Part shown: positions 10,309 through 19,460 of the stretch, one piece after another
Layout of the letters: each line of letters starts with the position of its first letter
Numbering within the stretch: the first letter of the stretch is position 1
Assembly: GCF_000970855.1 (NCBI RefSeq)
Contig: NZ_KQ034046.1
Location: forward strand, 1-64,000
Source: Lactobacillus helsingborgensis
Lineage (GTDB): Bacteria > Bacillota > Bacilli > Lactobacillales > Lactobacillaceae
DNA: 64,000 bases
Reading direction: 5' to 3'
Position numbers and translations under genes: made by a program
Notes under the pieces: model-generated
The model's database searches: none
The model's input: only the letters and a program-made list of their open reading frames with translations
What the model was told of the DNA's origin: nothing

Positions 10309-12330
10309 ATGAAAGATTTTTTACGTAAGCTTGAATTTCCTGCTTTTATTAAAGATTCCAGACTAACAGCTTCTGTTATTATCATCTTAGCCTTGTCGCT
10401 TTTAGGCAGCATCGTTGCCATGATTATGAGCCCATTATTTGGCTTGGCTATGGTCTTGATCTTTATTTTGACTGTGGCGTGTGTTGCTTATGGCGTATAT
10501 ATCTTAGCTGGCAATGCGAATAACTTTGCTGTCAGTTTATCTTATCGAATTAAGCGCAGCGAGCAAGAAGCAATGATTAAAATGCCTCTCGGCATTTTGC
10601 TATATGATAAGGATCGTCAAATTCAGTGGGCGAATCCTTATTTACAACTCTATTTAAAAAATGAAGAATTAATTGGTCATACAATAGCAGCGGTTGACCC
10701 TGAACTAGATAAATTAATTGATGAATCGTTAAAGGCAAAAACTGCCGAAAACCATGTAGTAAATTGGGATGGTCATCAATTTGAAATGGTTATTCAGGAC
10801 AATCTCGGCGTTGTCTATTTGCTTGACATTACGCGTTATGCCAAAATTGAAGAACGCTATCAGAATGAATTGTTAGCCATCGGACAAATATTTATTGATA
10901 ATTATGATGAGCTAAGTGAAACAATGCATGATCAAGAGCTGACTGCCACCAGTGTCTATGTGCAGAATACTCTGAGTGATTATGCGAAAAAATTCAACGC
11001 CTATCTTAAACGCATAGACGAAGATCATTTTTTGCTTTTGCTTCATATGCAAGATTTGACTCAGATGGAAAAAGATAAATTTTCTGTTTTGGATAAGATA
11101 CGCTTAGAAACAAGTCGTAATAATACCCCTTTGACGCTATCTATTGGAATTGCCTTTGGTAGTAGTTTAATTACCGAATTAGCTGATCAGGCGCAATCTA
11201 ACCTTGACTTGGCATTGGGTCGGGGCGGCGATCAGGTTGTTCTTAGTCAGCCAGGAAAGGCTGCCCGTTTCTTTGGTGGTAAATCTAATCCAATGGAAAA
11301 GAGAACCAGAGTTAGAGCCAGAATGGTTTCACAAGCAATTAGCGAGCTTTTTAAAGAAGCGGATCGCGTTTTTGTAGTTGGTCATGCCAGCCCAGATATG
11401 GATTCGGTTGGTAGTGGAATAGGCGTTGTCAAAATCGCCCGTTTGCATCATGTAAAAGCTAATTTCGTCCTAGATGTCAATAAAACCAACTATGATGTCA
11501 GTCGTTTAGTTGCGAAGATGGCAAAAGTAAAGGAAGATAATGATATTTTCATTTCCCCAGATGATGCACTAAATGAGTTGACCGCTAAGTCAATGTTGGT
11601 CATGGTTGACCATTCGAAATACTCTATCACATATTCAAAAGAATTATACGAACGGCTCAGGGATAGAATTATTGTGATTGATCATCATCGACGCGGCGAG
11701 GAATTTCCGGAAAATCCAATGCTGACATACGTTGAGCCTTATGCTTCGTCAGCTTGTGAGCTGGTAACTGAAATGGTGGAATACCAGCAGCCTAGTTCTG
11801 GTAAGCGCGTTTTAACAGATCTTGACGCTACGGCAATGCTGGCAGGAATTACGGTTGATTCCAAAGAATTTTCATTGCGTACAGGTACTAGAACGTTCGA
11901 TGCAGCCAGCTATTTACGTTCAATTGGTGCAAGTACGATGGGTGTTAGTGAGTTGCTAAAAGAAGATATTGATAGTTTTCTGGAGCGCACTCGTCTTGTC
12001 AGCAGCTTGCAGATGATCAAGCCTAAGATGGCTGTTTTATGCGGACCTGATGACAAGGAAATAGATCCAATTGTTACTGCTCAGGCTGCGGATACTGCTC
12101 TGGATTTGGAAAACGTTGAAGCTAGTTTTGCTATTACTCGGCGTGACAAAGATACAATTGGTATATCAGCCCGTTCAATGGGTGATATTAATGTCCAGGT
12201 AATTATGGAAAAACTTGGCGGTGGCGGTCATCTGTCTAATGCCGCCACCCAAATTAAAGGGATTACTGTTAAGGATGCACTTGCTAAATTACTTGACGCA
12301 GTGGATACTTATGAACAAGAAAATGAATAA
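10309..12330 (+). CDS. gdpP: Cyclic-di-AMP phosphodiesterase GdpP
   Basis: Membrane-bound enzyme that hydrolyses c-di-AMP and so tunes osmotic, potassium and cell-wall homeostasis. The 673-residue product has two N-terminal membrane segments (about 20-65), a PAS-like domain (about 85-165), a degenerate GGDEF domain (about 170-320), then DHH/DHHA1: GHASPDMDSVGSG, DHH at 458-460, and GGGGHLSNAATQ near the C terminus. The metal-binding residues of the DHH domain appear present. rplI starts 12 bases later. Confidence 0.96.
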   Translation: MKDFLRKLEFPAFIKDSRLTASVIIILALSLLGSIVAMIMSPLFGLAMVLIFILTVACVAYGVYILAGNANNFAVSLSYRIKRSEQEAMIKMPLGILLYDKDRQIQWANPYLQLYLKNEELIGHTIAAVDPELDKLIDESLKAKTAENHVVNWDGHQFEMVIQDNLGVVYLLDITRYAKIEERYQNELLAIGQIFIDNYDELSETMHDQELTATSVYVQNTLSDYAKKFNAYLKRIDEDHFLLLLHMQDLTQMEKDKFSVLDKIRLETSRNNTPLTLSIGIAFGSSLITELADQAQSNLDLALGRGGDQVVLSQPGKAARFFGGKSNPMEKRTRVRARMVSQAISELFKEADRVFVVGHASPDMDSVGSGIGVVKIARLHHVKANFVLDVNKTNYDVSRLVAKMAKVKEDNDIFISPDDALNELTAKSMLVMVDHSKYSITYSKELYERLRDRIIVIDHHRRGEEFPENPMLTYVEPYASSACELVTEMVEYQQPSSGKRVLTDLDATAMLAGITVDSKEFSLRTGTRTFDAASYLRSIGASTMGVSELLKEDIDSFLERTRLVSSLQMIKPKMAVLCGPDDKEIDPIVTAQAADTALDLENVEASFAITRRDKDTIGISARSMGDINVQVIMEKLGGGGHLSNAATQIKGITVKDALAKLLDAVDTYEQENE

Positions 12331-12342
12331 AAGGAGAGCACA

Positions 12343-12798
12343 ATGAAAGTTATTTTTACTAAAGATGTTAAAGGTCGCGGTAAACGTGGAGAAGTTAAAA
12401 ATGTTCCTGATGGTTATGCCCAAAACTTTTTATTTAAAAGAGGATTAGCTAAAGCAGCTACCAAAGCTAACATGCACACTTTGGAAAGAGTGGCTGCTAA
12501 TGAAAAAGCAGCATACGAAAGTGAAAAGGCTGAAGCTGAAAAAATCAAGTCTGAACTTGATAAGGATGAAACAGTCGTTAATTTCAAATCTAAGGCCGGT
12601 TCTGACTCAAGGTTATTCGGCTCGATCTCAGGAAAAAAGATTGTGGAAGGCTTGGAGCAGCAATTTGGTATTAAAATTGACAAGCGCAAATTGAACCTGC
12701 CTGAACCGATTAAATCATTGGGCTACACTAATGTACCGGTTAAGTTATTCAAGGGCGTAGAAGGCAAAATTCGCGTTCATATTACTGAACAGGATTAG
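12343..12798 (+). CDS. rplI: 50S ribosomal protein L9
   Basis: L9 binds 23S rRNA near the L1 stalk. The 151-residue product starts with the classical N-terminal fold ([32 protein letters not shown]), has a long connecting helix (about 50-80), then the C-terminal rRNA-binding domain. AAAGGAG precedes the ATG. It lies between gdpP and dnaB, as in other Firmicutes. Confidence 0.98.
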   Translation: MKVIFTKDVKGRGKRGEVKNVPDGYAQNFLFKRGLAKAATKANMHTLERVAANEKAAYESEKAEAEKIKSELDKDETVVNFKSKAGSDSRLFGSISGKKIVEGLEQQFGIKIDKRKLNLPEPIKSLGYTNVPVKLFKGVEGKIRVHITEQD

Positions 12799-12834
12799 CC
12801 CTGAAATAGATTTTGATAAAAGTGGGCGTGATTA

Positions 12835-14214
12835 ATGGATAATATTGTCTCACAGCAAATACCGCACGATGATGAGGCGGAAAAGGCAGTTTTAGGTGCA
12901 ATTTTTATTGATCCTGATGCAATTGCTGATGCGAGTGCAGAGGTTCAACCCGACGATTTCTATAAAAAAGCCAACCAGCTGGTTTTTCAGGCTATGCTTG
13001 ATCTATCTGATCGTGAGGATGCAATCGACCCGTTAACTCTGCAAGATGAATTAACTAAGAAAAATCAACTAGACGATATTGGCGGTATTGCTTACGTTTC
13101 TGAATTAGCTATGGCAACACCAACAGCTGCTCATGTCACTTATTATGCTAAAATTGTTCATCGGAAGGCGCTGCTGCGGCGGCTTATTTCTGCCAGCCAA
13201 AAAATCATAACGAATGCAATGCAGGATTCTGATGATGTTACTGACATTTTAGATAACGCCGAAAGCGAGATCATGAATGTTTCATCAGAAAATAACGCTA
13301 ACGGTTTTCGCAATATCAAGGATATTGTTAATTCAGCTATTGATGAAATCAATGATATTCCAGAAGATGGCAACATGGTTACGGGACTGCCCACTGGATT
13401 TGTTGAGCTTGATAAAATGACTACTGGTTTTCACGATGATGAACTGGTAATTGTGGCTGCCCGTCCCGGAGTAGGTAAGACTTCTTTTGCGCTTAACGTG
13501 GCGCAATATGTAGGCTTGCACACAGATAAAACAGTGGCAATGTTTTCTTTGGAAATGAGTGGCGAACAGCTGGTCCAAAGAATGCTGGCATCAGAAGGCT
13601 TGATTAATTCACAACATTTGCGAACTGGTCAACTGGATGAAGATGAATGGCCTAAATTGGTTGCAGCTTCGGGTTCTTTAGCAACAGCCAGCATTTACAT
13701 TGACGACACTCCCGGTATTAAAATGAGCGAAATTAGAGCGCAGGCACGCAGGCTCGCTAAAGAAAAAGGCAATTTAGGGTTAATAGTCATTGACTACTTG
13801 CAACTAATTGAAGGTCCTCACAGTGAATCACGCCAGCAGGAAGTTTCAGCTATTTCACGGCAACTAAAGAAATTAGCCAAGGAGCTGCACGTGCCTGTGA
13901 TTGCCTTGTCACAGTTATCGCGGTCAGTTGAACAAAGACAAGATAAGAGACCCGTTTTATCTGATATTCGTGAGTCCGGTTCAATTGAACAGGATGCGGA
14001 TATTGTTTCGTTTCTTTATCGTGATGATTATTATCGTGATGAGGAAGATGGTAATAAGGATAAAGAAGTGGCGGCAGAAGATGATAACGGTGAAGTGGAA
14101 GTTATTATCGAAAAGAACCGTTCAGGTAGTAGGGGAACAGTCAAGTTAATGTTTTCCAAACCGTATAATCGCTTTTCAAACCTCGATTATAGTCATGATC
14201 AGCCTAATGAATAA
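12835..14214 (+). CDS. dnaB: Replicative DNA helicase DnaB
   Basis: Hexameric 5'-3' helicase at the replication fork (called DnaC in Bacillus). The 459-residue product has the N-terminal primase-interacting domain (PHDDEAEKAVLGAIFIDPDA), then the RecA-like core with Walker A ARPGVGKTSFALN, IDYLQLIEG (Walker B) and the arginine-finger region RESGSIEQDADIV. It carries an acidic insertion (about 405-425) before the last beta strands. No intein is present. Confidence 0.98.
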   Translation: MDNIVSQQIPHDDEAEKAVLGAIFIDPDAIADASAEVQPDDFYKKANQLVFQAMLDLSDREDAIDPLTLQDELTKKNQLDDIGGIAYVSELAMATPTAAHVTYYAKIVHRKALLRRLISASQKIITNAMQDSDDVTDILDNAESEIMNVSSENNANGFRNIKDIVNSAIDEINDIPEDGNMVTGLPTGFVELDKMTTGFHDDELVIVAARPGVGKTSFALNVAQYVGLHTDKTVAMFSLEMSGEQLVQRMLASEGLINSQHLRTGQLDEDEWPKLVAASGSLATASIYIDDTPGIKMSEIRAQARRLAKEKGNLGLIVIDYLQLIEGPHSESRQQEVSAISRQLKKLAKELHVPVIALSQLSRSVEQRQDKRPVLSDIRESGSIEQDADIVSFLYRDDYYRDEEDGNKDKEVAAEDDNGEVEVIIEKNRSGSRGTVKLMFSKPYNRFSNLDYSHDQPNE

Positions 14215-14222
14215 TAAGTAAT

Positions 14223-14263
14223 AAAAGTTGTGGTGATTTAGACTAAAATGCCACAGCTTTTTG
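14223..14263 (+). terminator. Terminator after dnaB
   Basis: AAAAGTTGTGG and CCACAGCTTTTT form a stem about 10 bases past the dnaB stop, with a T-rich tail. It closes the gdpP-rplI-dnaB unit. Confidence 0.8.
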
Positions 14264-14383
14264 TTTTAATTGCATTTTTTAACAAAAAATAAAGCGTTTT
14301 TGATGACAATATTTTTACAACATTGTACTATTAAGGTGTGAATAGAAAATTTTCGCTAATTTTTTGGGAAAGGACCGATTAAG

Positions 14384-14542
14384 ATGGCCGATAAAGGATT
14401 TAAAGACAAGGTAGCTGGCAAAGCTAAAGAAGTCAAAGGCAAGGTTCAACAAGCTGCTGGAGATGTTAAAGACAAGGCACAAGAAGCTACTGAAAACGTC
14501 AAAGATAAAGTTGATGACGTTAAGGATAAAATGAAGAAATAA
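14384..14542 (+). CDS. CsbD-like stress-associated small protein
   Basis: A 52-residue hydrophilic peptide rich in Lys, Asp, Glu and Ala with repeating KDK(V/A) units (MADKGFKDKVAGKAKEVKG at the start). It matches the CsbD family, small helical proteins induced in general stress whose molecular role is unknown. GGGAAAGGA at 14366-14374 precedes ATG 14384 at normal spacing. It forms its own unit, with a strong terminator directly downstream. Confidence 0.85.
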   Translation: MADKGFKDKVAGKAKEVKGKVQQAAGDVKDKAQEATENVKDKVDDVKDKMKK

Positions 14543-14560
14543 CTAGTTAATTAGTTAAGT

Positions 14561-14601
14561 AAAAGAGGTTGGAAAACATTTTAGTTTTCCAGCCTCTTTT
14601 T
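14561..14601. terminator. Strong terminator between csbD-like gene and the minus-strand hydrolase
   Basis: AAAAGAGGTTGGAAAAC and GTTTTCCAGCCTCTTTT form a near-perfect stem of about 17 bp, T run on the plus strand and A run on the other side. It probably serves both convergent genes. Confidence 0.88.
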
Positions 14602-14620
14602 GGGTTACACATGAAACAAT

Positions 14621-15820
14621 TTACTTTAATTTACGCTGAACACTTTCTGGTAGTTTAAGGTTCGGACGATCTGGGTCGTAAAATTCGTAAAACACTGGTG
14701 CTTTATTTGAATCATTGCTTTTAGGATAAAGTTCATAATTGCTGGCCATCAGAGGCAAAGTCATATTCCTTTTATATGAATTCCAGATATTGCTTAAGAC
14801 TTGGGTCAGCAATTTTCGCTCTTGGGGTTCAAGAGAGAGAAAGACGCGCCCAAAACGATATGTTCCTACTATTTTATTACTGGTTAATTGGTTTAACTCA
14901 TCAATGTCATAATTTTCAAAGGCCTCAAATAGATCTGAAAAGGCAGTGCCTCTTTCTTGGTCTGGGATAGAATTATTAAAATTAATGAGCGCGTGTCTAA
15001 TTACGCGACTGCCTGATGAGAGCCCGTCAGCTAAGGTAAAACTGTCTCTACCTACAGACCAGCGGCGCGGATCATGTTGGTTGCGCATTGGTACGGTACT
15101 TTTGACTACTAAAGTTTGTTCGGGATGATCGAGCATAGCACCGAAAATTGAACCCTGAGGGATATAGGTTTTCATTTTAGACATTGAAGCGGTAAACCCA
15201 GAACTCGTATATACTTTATGGAAAAAGCCCGGTCCATCAAAACTAATCGCTTTTATTACCCGGTTTTGAATTTCAGGTTCAACGGCGCTTAGAGCATATT
15301 GAGCAAAATTACCACCCTTTGAATGACCAAGTAAAAAAATCTTTTGGTTAGTAAATTTTTCTGCAATGGTGGTAAGATACTTGGCTGCGACATCTTGACC
15401 GTAAATTTCTGGCAAGTAATTCATGCCCATGTCTTCGTTTAAGCCAATCATGGTACCATCTGTTCCACGAAAGGCAATGGCAATGGTATCTGAATCAAGC
15501 GAAAAGGTGGCAGCAGTGAATTGCAAGGGATGTGGGTCTTTTGCCAGTTTGTCTGTCCAATCTAAAATTTTAATATTTCCAATTCGGGGACTTTCAGGTA
15601 ATAAAAATATTTCGGTTGCCGTTTCTGTATGCATTTGATGCTGAAAAGAGGGCAAATTGCGGAGTTTTTCTGCCACTTCTTTTAGTGTATGACCGTTGGC
15701 AGAACTGTCAGCTGGTAAATAAGCAATAGATGATAGCAGTGATGCATCAACACTGTTAAATGGTTTTTCAGAAAAAGTTAAATCACCACGCCAACGTAAA
15801 TAGTCAAGGGAACCAGCCAT
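14621..15820 (-). CDS. Mbeg1-like (DUF2974) alpha/beta hydrolase
   Basis: A 399-residue cytosolic protein of the Mbeg1-like family (DUF2974), lipase-like alpha/beta hydrolases common in Firmicutes with no firm substrate. The nucleophile elbow GHSKGGNFAQ is visible with Ser167, preceded by SLDSDTIAIAFRGTDGT, a lipase class 3-like strand, and followed by SFDGPGF. No signal peptide is seen. GAAAGGAGAA lies before the ATG. It is monocistronic, convergent with the CsbD-like gene. Confidence 0.85.
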   Translation of the reverse strand: MAGSLDYLRWRGDLTFSEKPFNSVDASLLSSIAYLPADSSANGHTLKEVAEKLRNLPSFQHQMHTETATEIFLLPESPRIGNIKILDWTDKLAKDPHPLQFTAATFSLDSDTIAIAFRGTDGTMIGLNEDMGMNYLPEIYGQDVAAKYLTTIAEKFTNQKIFLLGHSKGGNFAQYALSAVEPEIQNRVIKAISFDGPGFFHKVYTSSGFTASMSKMKTYIPQGSIFGAMLDHPEQTLVVKSTVPMRNQHDPRRWSVGRDSFTLADGLSSGSRVIRHALINFNNSIPDQERGTAFSDLFEAFENYDIDELNQLTSNKIVGTYRFGRVFLSLEPQERKLLTQVLSNIWNSYKRNMTLPLMASNYELYPKSNDSNKAPVFYEFYDPDRPNLKLPESVQRKLK

Positions 15821-15936
15821 AACATTTCTCCTTTCGAATAAAAACTTATATTAACATTGTAATAAGTAAAAACAATTAGTAGCTAATTAATGCAAAAAAA
15901 ACAATAGAATTAACTATTGCTTAAAGATTATTTGTG

Positions 15937-16638
15937 TTATTTGTCTATACTGGCATAACTGATGCGCTTAATATCAGGATATTTGCGTAGAGCCATAATA
16001 ATATCATTTTCATCAATATTATTGTTAATAATACCATCTACAAAAAAGATAATTCGCTCGTCACTAACAAACAGTATCTTGACAGAAACATTTTCAACAT
16101 GATTTGCTTCAAGCTCCTGCTCAATAGTGTGCAAAATATTCGGCTTATTAACCGCTTCTATTTGAATGTTAAAACGAATATGCATGATGATTTTATCAAT
16201 TATAGCATCATCGTGAAACATCATTTGAATAACAAAGAGAAAAGCAGTTGCCAAAATTCCGATAAAATATAAACCTGATCCAATTGCCATACCGATTGCG
16301 GCTGTGGCCCAAATACCAGCTGCCGTGGTTAAACCGGAAATTTGCTGCTTTTTAACTAAAATAGCGCCAGCGCCAATAAATGAAATACCGGAAACTATTT
16401 GAGCCGCAATTCTGGAAGGGTCTAAAGCGAGATCTGACATTTTTAATAAATCGCCAAAGCCGTACTTTGAAACTATCATGAATAGTGCGGAAGAAAAGGC
16501 AACTACAATATGTGTTCGCACTCCGGCGCTTTTCCTTTGAATTGCGCGTTCATAACCGATTAGCGCCCCGCATAATGATGCAACTATGAGTCTTAATAGC
16601 CAGGGGAATTGCGCGTTAATCGCTGCAAAATTTGCCAT
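15937..16638 (-). CDS. MgtC/SapB family membrane protein
   Basis: The 233-residue product has four to five N-terminal membrane segments with the MgtC/SapB signature (LCGALIGYERAIQRKSAGVRTH, IVSGISFIGAGAIL, GLTTAAGIWATAAIG), then a cytosolic ACT-like tail (about 150-233). MgtC proteins are linked to magnesium limitation and stress adaptation. An in-frame GTG at 16647 is possible, but GGAG lies eight bases before ATG 16638, so I start there. No transport function is proven for the family. Confidence 0.88.
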   Translation of the reverse strand: MANFAAINAQFPWLLRLIVASLCGALIGYERAIQRKSAGVRTHIVVAFSSALFMIVSKYGFGDLLKMSDLALDPSRIAAQIVSGISFIGAGAILVKKQQISGLTTAAGIWATAAIGMAIGSGLYFIGILATAFLFVIQMMFHDDAIIDKIIMHIRFNIQIEAVNKPNILHTIEQELEANHVENVSVKILFVSDERIIFFVDGIINNNIDENDIIMALRKYPDIKRISYASIDK

Positions 16639-16792
16639 TACATCCACTCCATTTCTAAATCTATTCTTATATTATACTCTTAAAAAAGCGCGTCAAATGA
16701 CAGTTATAACAAAAACCGAGAAAAAGTCAAAAAGTGCTTGCGTAAACTGATAGAATATGTTTTAATTAATATCGTTGTCGAGATATGACAAT

Positions 16793-16865
16793 GCTGACTT
16801 AGCTCAGTTGGCAGAGCACGTCACTAGTAATGATGAGGTCGGAGGTTCGAATCCTCTAGTCAGCA
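16793..16865 (+). tRNA. tRNA-Thr, anticodon AGT
   Basis: A full cloverleaf can be folded: acceptor GCTGACT/AGTCAGC (16793-16799, 16858-16864), D arm GCTC/GAGC, anticodon stem CGTCA/TGATG with loop CTAGTAA (anticodon AGT), T arm GGAGG-TTCGAAT-CCTCT, discriminator A at 16865. CCA is not encoded. Position 34 is A, which reads ACU directly and more codons if deaminated to inosine. Confidence 0.93.
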
Positions 16866-16890
16866 TTCGGAAGAGTAAAATTAGTAAAAC

Positions 16891-16938
16891 AACCTTGAAT
16901 TATCAGTATTTTCGTTGATAATTTGAGGTTAATTTTTG
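16891..16938 (+). terminator. Hairpin terminator after tRNA-Thr
   Basis: AACCTTGAATTATCA and TGATAATTTGAGGTT form an imperfect stem followed by AATTTTTG. A related hairpin (TTAGCTTTGACCTATC / GATAAGTTAAGGCTAA, T run) occurs at 17966-18016 after the small membrane ORF. Confidence 0.65.
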
Positions 16939-17202
16939 TTTATTAAAGATATACGGTACGTGGTAAAAACGCTGTATACCAAGAAATTCTTTGAGTTCAG
17001 AATAGAGATTGCTAGAGCCTTATTCTATAGGCGCTCAGTTGTGTTAGCAAATGAAGTAACAACTTCGCTTGATCCGGTACTTTCAAGGAAAATTTATAAT
17101 ACTTTTTTGCATGAATATCTTTGAAAAGTTGTTGAAGTAGCGCATCATCTTATTCCTAAGGAAAAGACGATATTTAACAAAATAATTCACTTTAAAAATT
17201 AG
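16936..17202 (+). pseudogene. Remnant of an ABC exporter ATPase domain
   Basis: The frame reads RIEIARALFYRRSVVLANE, then TTSLDP, an in-frame TGA at 17122-17124, and continues in the same frame as KVVEVAHHLIPKEK to a stop at 17200-17202. It aligns with the C-terminal third of the intact exporters at 34839 and 58145 (IEIARAFL, ADEATSALDP, VIEVAHKIS, IINLNEKN). The Walker B acidic pair has become NE. Everything before the signature motif is missing. It is a decayed paralogue, not a gene. Confidence 0.8.
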
Positions 17203-17646
17203 GCTTATTTGGAGTAGCAATATCATAATCAAGTAGATAGTTACTTACTTATATTTTTCAATCCAGTAGCCAATAGATATAATTATATTAATAAAAACTG
17301 CTGTCACTAGCTGAATTAATAGTATTATTGTTAATTTTATTTTGTTGATTTAAGACTTGTTTAATGCTATTATTAAATAAATATAAATTTATAAATAATA
17401 GTTGGTACAAATTTTATAACTAGTAACGTGTTATATGGGTTAATAATGCCAATGGGCTTTCATTTTATTTATTTTAGGATTTTTGTACCGAAAGCTTATG
17501 GTAGTGTGATGAAACTATATTTTTTAGCTTATAGCTGATGTTGTAGTTCTTCTGACATCGTTTATAGTAAAAATCAGGTTACTATACATAAACTTTCTTT
17601 TTGTTAATTATTTTAATCTTCGTTTTAAAAAGGGGTGTGAAAAATC
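17203..17646. other. AT-rich stretch without a recognisable gene
   Basis: Very AT-rich. On the minus strand around 17260-17345 there is a short hydrophobic open frame (IILLIQLVTAVF, ending WIEKYK) with no ATG, GTG or TTG start in a useful place, so it is probably decayed. Nothing else is supported. Confidence 0.4.
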
Positions 17647-17919
17647 ATGAATTATTATAAAGCCTTTAATGCGGGAAGTAGTATATATCTGGTTGTATTT
17701 ATGATTGATTATATTATAGAGCTGTTTAGTATTAACAGTTCTGGTATCAAGACAACAGCATTAGGACTGAAAATAATTACAACTATGAATGAGCATTCCT
17801 TAAACACTACTTTTTCATTAACATGGGAAGTGTTAATTTCGTATTTGATTTTTATATTATTTTTTATGCTCGCCTTTTATTTTTTAAAAAAGATAAAAAA
17901 ACAGATGACTATATGGTAA
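17647..17919 (+). CDS. Small two-span membrane protein, unknown
   Basis: A 90-residue product with two likely membrane spans (about 12-30 and 63-83) and a Lys-rich end KKIKKQMTIW. ATG at 17647 is preceded by AAAGGGGTG at good spacing, and a hairpin terminator follows at 17966-18016, which favours a real transcript. No family is recognised. It sits between a broken ABC exporter and the fic gene, where small membrane proteins may be immunity or accessory proteins, but that is only a guess. Confidence 0.5.
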   Translation: MNYYKAFNAGSSIYLVVFMIDYIIELFSINSSGIKTTALGLKIITTMNEHSLNTTFSLTWEVLISYLIFILFFMLAFYFLKKIKKQMTIW

Positions 17920-18057
17920 TGTAAGCTAGAATAATAGTCTTATTCAGAAGAATCATTTGACTCGATTAGCTTTGACCTATCAGCATTTCGCGCAGATAAG
18001 TTAAGGCTAATTTTTTGTGTGGTAATAAATATTTTTCGGTGCAATAAACAAATTTAC

Positions 18058-18082
18058 GGTGCAAAATAATTAAATTTTGCAC
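18058..18082. repeat. Palindrome upstream of fic
   Basis: GTGCAAAAT (18059-18067) and ATTTTGCAC (18074-18082) are perfect inverted arms with a 6-base spacer. A third partial copy CGGTGCAATAA lies at 18037-18047. The palindrome is about 75 bases before the fic start, upstream of a TATAAA-like -10 (18113-18118). It is nearly identical to the palindrome at 19236-19261 downstream of fic. Confidence 0.75.
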
Positions 18083-18159
18083 TGATAAACTTTTAAATAC
18101 ACTGATACTTGGTATAAAATATGTAGGAAGAAACTAGCTTATAAAGGAGACATAATATT

Positions 18160-19212
18160 TTGAAAGTTTTTGATTATCAAACTTTAAATGGTTTGAAAGT
18201 AACCACGAAGATGATTGAAAAACTCAATCTGATCTATGAGCTCAAAGGTAAAACGAATCATATCTCCTTAAAATCAAAAGACATAATGGATAAGCTGTTG
18301 GTAGTCGCAAAGATTGAGAGTACAGACTCATCAAATCGAATTGAAGGAATTGCAACAAGTGATGCACGACTTAAGAAATTAATGGAGCAAAAAACGACTC
18401 CGAAAAATCGCAGTGAAGAAGAAATTTCTGGTTATCGTGATGTTTTAGCAGTAATTCATGATAATTATAAATATATCAAGATTACTCCTAATAATATATT
18501 GGCATTACATAAGCAATTATTTAATTTTACTGAAAGCAGCTGGGGCGGTCAATTTAAGGACATTGATAATGCAATTATTACTACCTTTGCAGATGGTCAT
18601 AAAGAAACTCGCTTTACTCCACCACCAGCATATATCACACCTGAATTAGTCCAAAGTTTATGTGAAACTTATAATAATGCAATTTGTGATAATTCCCTCC
18701 CACCATTAATACTAGCGGCAGCATTTATGTTGGATTTTGTATCAATTCACCCATTTAGAGATGGTAATGGCAGAATGTCACGCTTGTTAATGTTACTTGA
18801 ATTACAACAATTAGGTTTCGGAGTTGGTAAGTATATTAGTTTGGAACGTTTAATTGAAAAAACTAAGGCGCAATATTACCGGACTTTGTTAGAAAGTTCA
18901 GGAAAGGCATGGATTAATAATGAAAACGATTATGGACCATATGTTGACTACTTTTTGAGTATCGTATTGCAAGCTTACCGTGAATTAGATTCACGAATTG
19001 ATTTCACTAGTAATACGGAAAAGGATCCGGAATCATTGCTATTGAGTAAAATTACTAATAGTTTAAAGTCGTTATCTAGACAGGAACTAATGAATTTGGT
19101 ACCGCAATATGGTGAAAGTACCATTAAGCATGCTTTAGCTAGGTTGCGCAAAGAAGGAAAAATAGGTTTAGTAGGCAAAGGAAAGGCAAGTCGCTATATT
19201 GCCAATGGCTAA
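18160..19212 (+). CDS. Fic-domain protein (probable AMP-transferase) with inhibitory helix and winged-helix tail
   Basis: Fic enzymes usually transfer AMP from ATP to a hydroxyl of a target protein. The 350-residue product has the catalytic loop HPFRDGNGRMSRLLM with His197, all canonical residues intact. Upstream, SNRIEG (58-63) matches the inhibitory motif [S/T]xxxE[G/N], making it a class II, self-inhibited Fic. The C-terminal 70 residues (LSRQELMNLVPQYG, TIKHALARLRKEGKIGLVG) look like a winged-helix DNA-binding domain, common in this subfamily. The start is TTG with AAAGGAG seven to eight bases upstream. No separate antitoxin gene adjoins it. Two matching palindromes flank the gene. Confidence 0.9.
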   Translation: MKVFDYQTLNGLKVTTKMIEKLNLIYELKGKTNHISLKSKDIMDKLLVVAKIESTDSSNRIEGIATSDARLKKLMEQKTTPKNRSEEEISGYRDVLAVIHDNYKYIKITPNNILALHKQLFNFTESSWGGQFKDIDNAIITTFADGHKETRFTPPPAYITPELVQSLCETYNNAICDNSLPPLILAAAFMLDFVSIHPFRDGNGRMSRLLMLLELQQLGFGVGKYISLERLIEKTKAQYYRTLLESSGKAWINNENDYGPYVDYFLSIVLQAYRELDSRIDFTSNTEKDPESLLLSKITNSLKSLSRQELMNLVPQYGESTIKHALARLRKEGKIGLVGKGKASRYIANG

Positions 19213-19235
19213 AGTAGTACAGTAAATAAATTATC

Positions 19236-19261
19236 GGTGCAAAATTTAATTATTTTGCACC
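19236..19261. repeat. Palindrome downstream of fic
   Basis: GGTGCAAAAT (19236-19245) and ATTTTGCACC (19252-19261) are perfect 10-bp arms with a 6-base spacer, 23 bases after the fic stop. No T run follows, so it is a poor terminator. It duplicates the palindrome at 18058-18082. Confidence 0.75.
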
Positions 19262-19460
19262 AATAATATCAGAGACTTTCTGATGTTTCTATAAATCATT
19301 TTTTCTATATTAACTTTTTTCAGTCATGCACCTTTGGTTCATATTACCAATGTTTAGTAAAGTGCTGAAATTAAGCATGCCTAACTAAAACTAATTATGT
19401 TGTCTCTAATTTTTAAACTTAAAAAGTTAATATTTTTGAAAATTAGAAGGGTAGTTAATT

